Position numbers and translations under genes: made by a program
Shown: piece after piece, positions 1 to 12,800 of the stretch
How the letters are laid out: every line of letters begins with the position of its first letter
How positions within the stretch are numbered: the stretch's first letter is position 1
Notes under the pieces: model-generated
What the model saw: only the letters and a program-made list of their open reading frames with translations
Databases searched by the model: none
Told to the model about the DNA's origin: nothing
Source of the DNA: Corbicula japonica
Taxonomy: Eukaryota > Mollusca > Bivalvia > Venerida > Cyrenidae
Direction of reading: 5' to 3'
DNA: 64,000 nt
NCBI GenBank assembly: GCA_038501625.1
Contig: JAZAYU010000174.1
Coordinates: forward strand, 682,001 to 746,000

Positions 1-275
1 AAGCAGTGATGGTTTTAATTCTCTGTGTGTTTTCATAATCTTGAATGTGTTTTTGTGATCTGGAACACACTGTTTTAATTCCTTGTGTGTTTTTTTTTGT
101 GATCTGGAGCACACTGTTTTAATGCCTTGTGTGTTTTTTTGTGATCTGGAACACACTGAATTCCTTGTGTGTTTTTTGTGATCTGGAACTCACTGTTTTA
201 ATTTGTTGTGTGTTTTTTGTGATCTGGAACACACTGTTTTAATTCTCTGTGTTTTTGTTATCTGGAACACACTGT
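1..275. repeat. Minisatellite, ~36-48 bp unit
   Basis: About six imperfect copies of a unit containing gtgatctggaacacactg, followed by a variable T-rich spacer with ccttgtgtg. The left edge is cut by the window. It lies ~300 bp beyond the MGAT2 stop codon, so it may fall in the 3' UTR or just past it. T-tract length varies from copy to copy. Confidence 0.85.
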
Positions 276-575
276 CCCTGATTTCCATACTAGAATTTCT
301 TGGCAATCACCAATTTGTTTCTGTAGCGCTAGTTTCTGTAGATCGCCACATATTTGACAACACATAAAAATCCTATATCTATTGCTGCCTACATTCCTCA
401 TTTCTGGTAGACTACTTTCTGACTTGTACACTGTTTTTTTGGTAACTTTTCTAATGCTCATTTGCCTATTTGAAATTAGTTAGAGGTTTTGATATTCAGC
501 TAAAATTTTATCACATTCTGCTATGATCACTTATAACTTAATAAAAATTTAAAATCCTATTCCTTAAAGCCTTCA

Positions 576-801
576 TCAATGTTTTACAGCACTAGAATCG
601 TTTGAGAAGCTCAAACAGAGTTGTCTGTCCCTGAGATCACCCCACCCACCATTAGGTTTAGGGTCACGTAGTTTAAGCCCTGAATAACCGCCTATAGTCA
701 CTGTGTTTGGAAATAAATGCTGTTTGTTGGCGTCTATAAGACTCTTTACAGATTTCTTCTTCTCCTCCGGTTGACAGTTTTTGCCTTTATGGTGGACACC
801 A
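576..801 (-). CDS. MGAT2: MGAT2 exon 8, C-terminus and stop (residues 394-468)
   Basis: Acceptor atttcag|T, then 75 codons to TGA at 576-578. It codes GVHHKGKNC, a variable linker, DANKQHLFPNTVTI, and the C-terminal PNGGWGDLRDRQLC block of GnT-II. The remnant of a family A MITE starts about 20 bp upstream of the acceptor. The 3' UTR runs left into the minisatellite at 1-275; no AATAAA is seen on the minus strand between 276 and 575. Confidence 0.95.
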
Positions 802-3800
802 CTGAAATATAGAATTGTAAAACCCTTTTCTATATGGATACACCTTTTATCACACAGGCTACTAGCTTAGATCCAGACAAATCAGCATATCTATGTTATT
901 TGATCAGCATTTGCTTCTTGGTAAGATACTCATATAACTTAATGAATCAAATAGCGAACAGTGCATATCTGGATGGCAGGGATTTGCTGTCTGGATCTAA
1001 AAATTCCCCAATGAAATAAAAGTTGTATCCATGCACTCAGATAAAATCAAATATACAGAAGACATGTAATAGTACAATTATGAAATGACAATATCTCATT
1101 TTGCACAACTTGAAATTAACACTAAACTTAAATCTAAAAGCTACATAATTTTCTGGTTTCTTATAGATTTTTTTTACAATTATAATGATGTTAAGCAATC
1201 TATAGCTGAATTTATTATTTGAAACCAGGTGTTCACAAACAAATTGATTACTTAAAATATATTACTGTTTGTTGGGTATTAGTTTCTATAGAATTTGTGG
1301 GCATATAGATACAAAAATTAAATACCCCATAAAATACTGAATTGCACTCACTGAAGTTATATAAAACCATGAATATATGAACCCACGATAATCAGAGGTG
1401 GAACCAGTGGGGTTTCTTTACCCCATTTTTTGGAAGCGATATTTACTTTCAAGGTCATTCTAGCCAGGAAGTTGGAAATTATCATGTTACTACCCTAAGA
1501 CTGCCCCAAAGGAACTCCCATTCTCGCTATCTTGCATCCAACCCTGGCTAATGCTGTTTCAACAAAAGCCAAAACTGTTGTGCCGATAAATATAATTGAA
1601 CTCACAGCTCATATATACAAAAGGTAATCAAACAGATTAACCCTTTCCTCCATATATATGCATTTTTACTCATGTGCTATCAGTGTAGATCCAGATCACC
1701 TGGCACATCTGTGCCATCTGATCAGGATCTGCACTGGTTGCATTTTGGTCAGAAATAACCTAATAAATCAAAAAGCAAACAGTTTAGATCCTGATCAGAT
1801 GGCACGGATGATCTGGATCTAAACTGTTCCCTTACACAATTAAGATGTTTCTATGGAGGAAGGGGTTTAACAAACAAGAATTTCCAAAACAGCTACCAGT
1901 GTAGAGCCCAAATAGGTCTGTGTAATGCATAGAATTATCTGGGTCTACAGTGGTTGCACATGTGAAAAGTTGCCATTAGAACTTAACCCTTTACTCCATA
2001 TATATATATATATGCCTTTTGATGCATGTGAGACCAGTGTAGATCCAGATCAGCCGGCATATCTGTAATGTCTAATCTTGATCTACACTGGTCATATCTT
2101 GGTCAAAATAACCTAATGAATCAAAAAGTGAACATTGAAGATCCTGATCAGACGGCACAAATGTGTTTGCTGATATGGATCTACACTGTTTGCCCACACA
2201 ATAAAAGTGTATCAATATAGAAAAGGGTTAAAGTGTTAAAACTGTTCAAAAATTAACGGAAGCAATGAAATCAACAACTGCCTATATAACAAAAATATAA
2301 AAGTTTGGAACTAAAAAATAATAAACCTACAACTTTTTAACAACAACATAATCTGCATTCAGCAAGTTTAAATAATTAACAACCACTATACAAACCATTA
2401 TTCATTGTCTTAAAACTGTTTCAAAACAGACAATCTGTTATAATAAATTATTAACAGTATGTTAAATCAATGTTACTCATGTAACAATTCAGCAAAGAGA
2501 TCTAAAAGTTGCATAACAAAACAAGCATTTTAGAAAAACATGTGTGTCAAGAAGAAAATTTTGTTGAATTAGTTTATATTTCTCAACCAGGAAGCAGTAA
2601 ACCAGTCCTACCTTTAAAAACCATTTCTTATTTTAAAAAAGAAAGTTTTAAAACTGCTCCTCTTATTTCTTGAAGTCAGTATAAAGTAAATTAAGAGAAA
2701 TTTAAAGCCATAACTGTTACAGATCAATACTGAAAATTTTCGTCATTATTTTCCAATGATTCAGCGAAAATGTTAGTTTTGTAGTGCATTTTCAAAGGAA
2801 CATTATTATAAGCAACTGTATTTAAGGGATATTATAATAACTGTGAAGCCAATATTTGTCGTATTATACTAATTTTCTTGATTTTAAGAGATAATTAATC
2901 CATGAAATACAAATTACCATTAACCATTTACTCCATGTATACGTCTTTTCTCACATGTGTGACCAGTGAAGATCCTGATCAGCTGGCACATTCATGCCAT
3001 CTGATCAGAATCTACATTGGTCACATTTTGGTCAGAAATAACCTAACAAATCAAAACGTGAACAGTTTAGATCCTGATCAGACAGCATGGATGTGCAGGC
3101 TGATCTGGATCTAAGCTGTATGCCGAATAAAGGTGCATCTATGGAGGAAAGGGTTAAATATACAACTGAAATAAAATGTTTTTACTCAGTGAAAACCACA
3201 GAATTTCATTCAAGAGCACACAAAAATGCTAAACAACACAAAATTTCATGGCGATATGTTTAACCCTTAACTCAATAGATATGCCTTCTGTCTCATAGGA
3301 AACCAGTGTAGAACCAGATCAGATCTGCAGGGTGATCGGTGACCAGTCTCAAATCTCAAGGATCTGATTGGTTGAAATGGCCACTGGTTCCCATTTCAGC
3401 CAATCAGATGCTTGAGATTTGAGACTGGTCTCCAGCTTTAGTTTTATGATCTTGGGCAATGGTTGCCTATGGGATAAAGGCATATCCCAATGAGTAGAAG
3501 GTTAATGGCATCTTAAGGATGTGAGACACTTGACTACTGACCATTCTCCCATATGGAACACTCTCGTGGCTTTCATCTTGAGCACCTTCATAGGAATTGG
3601 CAGGCATTTACTGCTGAGGTGTTGTAATGTCCAATCCCAGTTGTAATCATCAAAGTTACAAAATTCCTGCAATATATAAAATTAGAATGTAAAATGAACA
3701 TGGAAGACATGAAACAGAAAAATTCATCTTTTTGGAAAGCTTAGAATGATAAGGAAAAAACAAGAAACTTTTATTTACAAGGACAACTCCTATTACATTT

Positions 3801-6800
3801 ATTTATGCCTTTACTCCATACAGGTTTTTTCATGTGCCATCAGATCAGGACCAACACTGGTCGCTTCTTGGTCAGAATAAGTAGCAAACAGTGCAGATCT
3901 ACTGATGTGCCAGCTGACCTGGATCTATACTATTCACCCATGGTATAACAGTCATATCACATGGAGCAAGGTTAAACTGTTCCTCCATATATACGCATTT
4001 TTACGCATGCATGACCAGTGTAGATTCAGATCAGCTGGCTTATCTGTGCTTGTCTGATCAGGATCTGCACTGGTCACATTTTGGTCATGGCTTTTCTCAC
4101 ATGTTCAACCAGTGAAGATCCTGATCAGCCGGCACAACCATGCTGTCTGATCAGAATCTAAATTGGTCACATTTTGGTCAGAAATAACCTAAAAAATCAA
4201 AAAGTGAACAGTTTATATCCTGATCAGATGGCACGGATGTGCAGGCAGATCTGGATCTAAACTGTTTGCCCTTGCAAAAGGTGTATCTATGGAGGAAAGG
4301 GTTATATTAGGTCTATGAAAAATTTTCAGACATTAGGATGTTGCCCCGGTGAAACAAAATAGCTGCATCTTGACATTCAAATATGTCAAAATGAAACTAA
4401 TATTATTGCCATGCCATTCTTCTACTTTTGACACTTTTCCAAACAACTATTCAAAGAAGCCATATTCATTACAGTATATGTTGTATGAAGTTTTGCACTT
4501 CAAAGAAACCTTCCTGAACCTGAAATGTTTTCTGCAATAGATCTCTGTACAGGATGGGCAGGGATAATAAGTGCATGTCAGTTTACTCCATCATAATAGA
4601 TACACCTTTAATGCATGTCAGATCAGCCTGTACATTTGTTCTGTCTGATCAGGATTTGCACTGTTTGCTTTTTAATTCATGTTTTTTCTGACCAAAATGC
4701 GACCAGTGAAGATCCTGATCAGACAGCATGAATAATCTGGCTGATCTGGATCTACACTGGTCACACATGCATACAAATGCACATATATGGAGACAAGAGT
4801 GCCAAACTGACACAAAATACGCCCGTCAAAATGCTGATCATCAAAGTTGCATAACGATCCGATGAAAATTTTTCAACTTGGAGAGCAGATACCGCTAATT
4901 CAGTTTTTGGACAATTCAAGGGCCATAATTCAGGAGTGCCTGGGGGGATTTGGCAGGTTATAGAACTTGGTCGAGATATTATGCCCACCAACATATTCAC
5001 CAAGTTTGATAAAGACCGGATGAAAACTCTTTGACTTAGAGAGCGGAAACAGTAATTTTGGACAATTCAAGGGCCATAATTCAGGAGTGCCTGGGGGGGA
5101 TTTGGCTGGTTATAGAACTTGGTCGAGATATTATGCCCACCAACATATTCACCAAGTTTGATAAAGACCGGATGAAAATTCTTTGTCTTAGAGAGCGTAA
5201 ACCCTTATTTTGCACAATTCAAGAGCCGTAATTCAGGAGTGCATGGGGGGAGTTGGCTGGTTATAGAACTTGGTCGAGATATTATGCCCACCAACATATT
5301 CACCAAGTTTGATAAAGACCGGATGAAAACTCTTTGACTTAGAGAGCGGAAACACTGTGGACGCCGCCCGCCTGCCCGCCCACCCGCCGCAGGTGTTCCC
5401 ATAATACGTCCCGTTTTTCAAACGGGCGTATTAAAAAGGGTTCCATCAGTATCTGCACTGGTTGCCTTTTGGTCAGAAATAACCTAAGAAATCAGAAAGC
5501 AAACAGGGTAGATCCCGATGACAGGGATCCAGCAGATCTGGATCTACACTGTTCGCACAGACCATATAGGAATATATATGGAGGAAAAGGTTTTACAGTA
5601 CCTCCTACAATACCTTTGCACTGTCAAGATGCCATAATGAATTTAACAAACAACAACATTTCCCTTTCAATGAAATTAAGCCCTGATCCCTTATCAACAC
5701 ACAGGACAGGGTTTCAGTTAAACATTTAAGTTGCCCTCTGCAACTTTTTTTCGTCAGAATAAGAAACTGATACTGTAGTTTAATGAAGAAATATTAAAAA
5801 TGGCAGTTGGAGCCAACATTAAATTTAAGTGACAAAGTACAAAAGGGGCATAACTCTGTCTTTGACTAGCAACTCGAAACTATGGGGAAATAATGCTGCT
5901 GTCCTTAATCATCTTGGCAGGGTATAGTAAACCTTACCTGTGAACACTTCTTAATCTCATTAAATAGGTCTGATGTAAAGGCCATGCCCATATTATGTCT
6001 TGAGGAAATCCAGTTGGCCACCTCCACCTAAAACAGAACAAAACCATTATCATCTGAGCTGAAGGTTATAAAACTGAGTTTAGAAACCAGTCTCAAATCT
6101 CAAGGATCTGATTGGCTGAAATGGCGACTGGTTGCCATTTCAGCCAATCAGATGCTTGAGATTTAAGACTGGTTTCCATGCTTAGTTTTATAACCTTGGA
6201 GACAGGACATTCAGTCAACTTATTGACATTCAGTCGTCTTATGGGCAAGTGAACAGTGTGGATCCAGATCAGACTGCAAGTATGTGCAGGCAGATCTTGA
6301 TCTCACTGGTCCCCACTGGGATAAAATACAAAGCCCACAGAGTAAATGGTTTAAGTGATAATATGGACTGACATTATTGGGATGACAGTATACTGCAATA
6401 CACTGCCACATACTTAGTTTTATGATCTTGGAACCTGGTCTCACACCTACACAGAATGTGTCAAATCTGTAAACATTGTCTGCTTGGAACAGCCTGCACA
6501 TGTAGGAAGCCTTTTCAGGATGTTACCTCTGTTCTCAGTTAACCCTTTCCTCCATATATACACATGTCATGGGCAAACAGTGTTGATCCAGATCAGCCAG
6601 CACAGTCATGTTGTCTGAACAGGATCTACACTGTTCACTATTAGGTTTATTGGATTATTTCTTACCAAGCTGTGACAACTGCAGATCCAGATCAGATGGC
6701 ACAGATGAGCCAGATGATCTTCCTCTACACTGGTCACACATTGTGTTGAAACACATATGTAATTATGGAGTAAAGGTTTAAAAAAAACTAAAAAAAAAAC

Positions 6801-9800
6801 TAAAGAGAAGTTCTCAAATATCTGTGAATTAATACTTGTAATTAACAAAAAATTTACTGCAGTTCTTCAAGTAATTGATGTCATTTTGTCAATATTTTCT
6901 AACATTTACAGAAGTATTTATAGAATATATAATGTGATTCCATTGAAATAATGAGTGAAACTTTTTACATTAGTCAAGATTTATTTACATTTTAACAATT
7001 ATCTATATTACAATATTTTAATAAACATGACAAGTAAAATATTGTCCATAAATTTCATTAATGACAAAGAAAACGTGACCTGGCTGGCATCACCTGATAT
7101 ATCCTTTATTATTAACAGATAGGATCTGGTATTTGATTTTTTTTCAGCACTTTTAATATAGCTTTAAAATGCTTTTCTTTTTTATGTAAATGTGTTTACC
7201 AACATTAATGTTAATGTTTACCAAATTAATTTTGTCATACTGTGTCATCAGATTTAATTCTTGTTTACCGGTATTGTTGAGGTAGGGAAAGTGCATTAAA
7301 CCAGATACAAGAAAAATTTATAAATGTACACTTGCTAGTGGTTTATTTGATGACAAAAATAATAATAACTTTGCACAAATTTAAACCATTCCCCAAATAT
7401 ATGTGGGCACTTTTGCTTTAAATTTGACATCCCCACAAATAACTTACCGGTAACCCATTACTGCATAATTATATACACTTTTAAATGCATGCATGTGTAA
7501 CCAGTGTAGATCCAAATCAGAAGGCACATTGTGCCATCTGATCTGGATCAGTGCATGTTCACAAACTCAGTCCACTCTGAATCCACTGCATTTTACCATG
7601 TTTCTATTTCCACTAGCAATGTGCTTCAAGAGGTTGTTTTTTCTAAATCTGTTCTCAGACTTGTGATTTTCTTCACTCTTTTTGCTGAAGAGGAGCTTTC
7701 AGATTGAGAGAAGCTAGCATCAGGAGGAGCTTTTTGTGAGGAAGAGCTTTCAGCCTGGGGGAAGGGAGCTATCAGCTTGCAAGGAGCTGCCTGTTGCTGA
7801 GGAGGAGCTTTCAGCCTGAGAGGAGATTGCATCTGGCAAGAAGGAGGTTTTTGCTGAAGAGGAGCTTTTTGCTGAGCAGCTTTCAGCTTGCAGGAGGATT
7901 TTTTGCTGAAGAGGAATTTTCAGATTGAGAGAAGCTTACAGCTAGCAAGGAGAAGCTTTTTGTGATGAGGAGCTTTCAGTCTCGGGGGGAAGCTCTCGGC
8001 ACGCAAGAAGGAGCATTTCACTGAGGTAGAGCTTTCAGCCCGAGAGGAGATTTCAGCTTGCAAGGAGGAGCTTTTTGCTGAGCAGCTTTTAGCTTGCAAG
8101 GAGGAGCATTTTGCTGAGCAGCTTTCCGCTAAAGAAGGTTTTGCAAAGAACGAGCTTTCAGCTTGCAAGGAGAAGCATTATGCAAGGCTTTTCTGCTTGA
8201 GAAGAGTTTTCAACTTGCAAGGAGCTTTTTGCTGAGGAGGAGCTTTCAGCTTGAGAGGAGCTTTCAGCTTGCAAGGGGGAGCTTTTTGCTGAGCAGCTTT
8301 CTGTTAAAGAGGATTTTGCAAAGAACAAGCTTTCAGCTTGCAAGGAGGAGCATTTTGCACAGGGTTTTCTGCTTGAGAAGAGTTTTTAAATTGTAAGGAG
8401 GAGCTTTTTGCTGAGGAGGAGTTTTCAGCTTGCAAGGAGCAGCTTTTTGCTGAGGAGGAGCTTTCAGCTTGAGAGGATCTTTCAGCTTGCAAGGAGAAGC
8501 TTTTGCTGAGGAGGAGCTTTCAGTCTCGGGGGGAAGCTCTCGGCACGCAAGAAGGAGCATTTCACTGAGGTAGAGCTTTCAGCCCGAGAGGAGATTTCAG
8601 CTTGCAAGGAGGAGCTTTTTGCTGAGCAGCTTTTAGCTTGCAAGGAGGAGCATTTTGCTGAGCAGCTTTCCGCTAAAGAAGGTTTTGCAAAGAACGAGCT
8701 TTCAGCTTGCAAGGAGAAGCATTATGCAAGGCTTTTCTGCTTGAGAAGAGTTTTCAACTTGCAAGGAGCTTTTTGCTGAGGAGGAGCTTTCAGCTTGAGA
8801 GGAGCTTTCAGCTTGCAAGGGGGAGCTTTTTGCTGAGCAGCTTTCTGCTAAAGAGGATTTTGCAAAGAACAAGCTTTCAGCTTGCAAGGAGGAGCATTTT
8901 GCACAGGGTTTTCTGCTTGAGAAGAGTTTTTAAATTGTAAGGAGGAGCTTTTTGCTGAGGAGGAGTTTTCAGCTTGCAAGGAGCAGCTTTTTGCTGAGGA
9001 GGAGCTTTCAGCTTGAGAGGATCTTTCAGCTTGCAAGGAGAAGCTTTTGCTGAGGAGGAGCTTTCAGCTTGAGATGATTTTTCACCATGCAAGGAAGAGC
9101 TTTTTGCTTAAGGTTAAAAGTTAATTAATAATTTAATCTCAATTTTTATCAAGCCAAGATTCCATTCACCAATTTATCAGGGAAACCATTATTTTAAAGC
9201 ATTTAAAACAGCAAACCAGACAAAAATGAAAGCAAACAAAACAAAAACCAGTCTGGTGTCTCTTTGGTAGATCACTGGTTGGGAACGGATGCTTTTTGAG
9301 TCCTATTTCAACAGACAACATGATAAATGGTAATGTATTTTAGACCCTATAATAATGATACCAATAAACTTGTGTTTTCAACAATCCTTGGCCTAAGATC
9401 ATTAAGCTGAGATTCAAGACCAGTCTCAAATCTCAAGCATCTGATTGGCTGAAATGATGATTAGTCGCCATTTCAGCCAATCAGATGCTTGAGATTTGAG
9501 ACTGGTCTCCAGTTATAGTTTTATGGTCTTTGGCCCAAAAGTCTAATCAGGCTACATTGTATAAACGTCCTGTAGCCTGATCTGGGTCTACACTGTATTA
9601 AAATTAGGGATGTCAACAGATATCCGAATATTTGGATATCTGTTCGAATCATCAGATATCCGGATCGAATTTGGCATCCGGATATTTGTTTATAAAAACA
9701 TTAAACTTTTAATATTACTTTTATTATGCTTAATTATCTTTCACCAATGTCCGTATGCATTTAAGCATAAGAATGTTAAACTGATTATCAAGAGGTGATG

Positions 9801-12800
9801 ACACGCAGTAAATCGGGCTTCACAGGTTTAGAAATGTGTTAAAGTGTGACAGTATACATAAGAACTTGCTAATTAATGGTCAACGTTTGAAGTTAATATA
9901 TTTTGAGTAAAGAAAATTATCTTTAATTCTGTGTGATCAGTTTTATTGAGAATGGATAGAGATACGAGGGGTGTTAGGTAAATTCCCGGACTGTTCTCAT
10001 ATAATCTCAACGACTTCATTGATAGTAATGAAAATTTGCAGACATACTAAATAAAATGTTTATAATTTAAATATGAAACAAATAAGTGGTAAATTTGAAT
10101 TTTCTTTGTGCTATTGTTGCTATAGCAACATAAGGGAAGCCTACCCGGGGCATTACATACGTATGTGCATTAAAACCGTCCGAAAACAGTAAATATTTGT
10201 ATAATTTCTTCCAATTTTTGATATGTATTAAACTGACGTTACTCTGTCCGTGACGTAAATTTTGAGCGAAATCATAGCGTATTGCGTGCGTGACGTCAAA
10301 TTAAAATGACGTCATTGTTAACCAACGCACTTGCGTTTTGGCGTCGAAAGAAGAAATTCGTTCTGTAATCAAGTTTCATGCCTTGTCGGGTTAAACACCA
10401 ACAGATTCGTATAAAAAAATAAAACGCGTGTACGGCGAGTCATCTGTCTGTTAACCACCCGCCATATTCTCCAGATTTGGCACCTTGTGATTTTGCTTTG
10501 TTTTCACGACTGAAGGATTACCTTCGTGGAACGCACTTTGACAACGAGAGCGACTTGACCACCGCGGTAAACGCATTTCTTGCCAGTCTTACTTTAGCTG
10601 ATTTCAGAGACATTTTTACCAAGTGGTGCGAACGGTGGCAGAAGTGCATTGAACATAACGGAGAGTTTTTTGAGAAAGAATGAGGCATCATATCACAAAG
10701 ACGGTGCTTGTTGTGATTGACGGCGTTGAAATTGACGTCAACGTTTCGCCGCGATTGTCCCGCTGCGGCTGTACCTATGTTTATTTTTGTTTATGTTTTC
10801 TGTATTGTAGCAGATAAATTTACATTGTTATATATCATTTTAAAGAGTATGTAATGATCTTTCAGGAGAACATTAAATTGTTGAAATGTAGTTCGAATTG
10901 TCGTTTTAATACATCCAGTCCGGGAATTTACCTAACACCCCTCGTATAATTCTGTAGACAACAGGTTTGGCGGTCATAAATCAATTACTCACATTTTATT
11001 ACGTCAGTTTGCTTCTATCTATTGAATTATTAATGAATTCATTTTTTATTTGATCTCGCGATCTTGATTTATTAACATCTACGTTCTAAACAAATAATTT
11101 GTTATGCCTTCTATTCTTTAGTTTGCTGTTCGCGTCATTTTGTGAAGTAAAATGATGATGGAAAAATACAGCAAATGTATAGTTCATTCACAAAGTCTGT
11201 TATCGTTTTAATTCTAATCTTTTTGCAATATTTATTTAACAACTGAAAACAGAAAATACTGATTGAGAATACCCAATGCTTTATTATTCATATTTAATTA
11301 AAATATTAAAGTTATGAAGCGTTTATATCTATGGAAACGACATATTTCTATTAGAAAAGTGTTTATATTCGGATATCCGGATATCCGTTCGGATTGTTCA
11401 ACGGATATCCGGATTCCAAATTCAGAATCTGTTAACATCCCTAATTAAAATGCATTCCATTGAATTTTATTCAGCAAATACAGGTACTTAGAGATTTTTA
11501 AACCAGAAAATTTGATTAACTTGATTATGGGTCTATACTGTTATATTATTCTGCAGACTGATCAGTGCCCAAGGTTATAAAACTGAGCATGGAAACCTGT
11601 CTCAAATCTCAAGCATCTGATTGGCTGAAATGGCGACTGGTCGCCATTTCAGCCAATCAGATGCTTGAGATTTGAGACTGGTTTCCTTGCTCAGCTTTAT
11701 AACCTTCAGCCCTGGGTCTATGCTGATAAAAATTTGTGCAAATGCATTTTGGTAAATTTAATACCGCAAATACTAAGAGATTTTTATATCAGAAAATAAC
11801 TAGATAAGGAGTTAATAAATTACATATGGACATTGTTTTATAAAGATTATAGATAATAAATGAATGTATGCAAAAAAATATCACACTTTTTGCATCTATC
11901 TTAACACTTAAAAGCATGGTATTAAAATTGCAGGAATAATCAGTTAACAAACAAAAAATCACTTAGACCCACTTTAGCCTACTCAACCATACTAGGTCTA
12001 CATTTTCAAAACATACTGCGAGATTATGAGAATTTAGCAAGCTGGTGCAAATTAATCTTGTTAAAGATCATTAAGTGTTTTAACCCTTTCCTCCATAGAT
12101 ATGCTTTATAACATGGGCGCAGTGTAGATCCAGATCAGCTGGCATATCTATGCCATCTGATCAGGACCAACACTGTTCGCATTTCAATTTATTATGTAAT
12201 ATCTGACCAAGATGTTACCAGAGCAGATCCTGATCAGAGAGCAAGGATTTGATGGCTTATATGGATTAACACCAGTCGCACATGTGAGAAAATGCATATA
12301 TATGGGGAAAATGGTAAAAAACAAAGGGGTGTAACTGATACAAGAGTAAGTTTTCTGTAAAAAAAAATCACCCTTTCTTATCAGGAAAATCTACAGAACT
12401 ATCCAATTCCTCGGATCAAAACCTCAAATTTATTTATCTCTTTACTCCATGGGATATGGCTGTTATCCATAGACAAACAGTGCAGATCCAGATCAGATTA
12501 CATGGATGTGCTGACTGATCTGGATCTACAATATTTGTCCGTTTGATAAAACCCGTATCTATGAAGTAAGGGTTAAACTACATAGATTGTGGGCTAATGA
12601 CTGACAATGAAAAACAATAACTATAAGCAAAGGTAAGTAATACTACTTAAATACCTTAACTTCACATAATTTTTTACCTTTCAAGATATTTTACCCATTA
12701 CAGTTTGCAAGACAAAATATTAGTAGTGTCAGACTAGCAAAAATCGTCTACAGATAAAAAGAAAAGTTGCAAAAGAGGACTTTTCAAACACCTACATTCT

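Larger units (their letters stand above)
9605..11443. mobile_element. hAT-type element with 8-bp target duplication, host of a nested mariner
   Basis: The exact 8-bp direct repeat ATTAAAAT lies at 9597-9604 and 11444-11451. The termini TAGGGATGTCAACAGATATCC and its diverged inverse (ending gttaacatcccta) are followed by several ggatatccgaat-type subterminal motifs. An 8-bp duplication with such ends points to the hAT superfamily (inference). No hAT transposase is seen, so it is a non-autonomous copy of 1839 bp, of which 980 bp is a later mariner insertion. Confidence 0.85.

Noticed and set aside
1..275. CRISPR-like array
   Set aside because: Units are direct repeats with near-identical, T-rich 'spacers' in a eukaryotic setting; an ordinary minisatellite.
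7626..9092. Many overlapping Ser/Ala/Gln/Lys-rich and Leu/Arg-rich frames
   Set aside because: They are products of the stop-poor minisatellite unit; they are open on both strands, repeat with the 544-bp duplication and have no splice context.
10477..10683. Intact transposase gene
   Set aside because: Only the C-terminal part of a mariner transposase is present. An in-frame stop and loss of two catalytic Asp residues make it a remnant.
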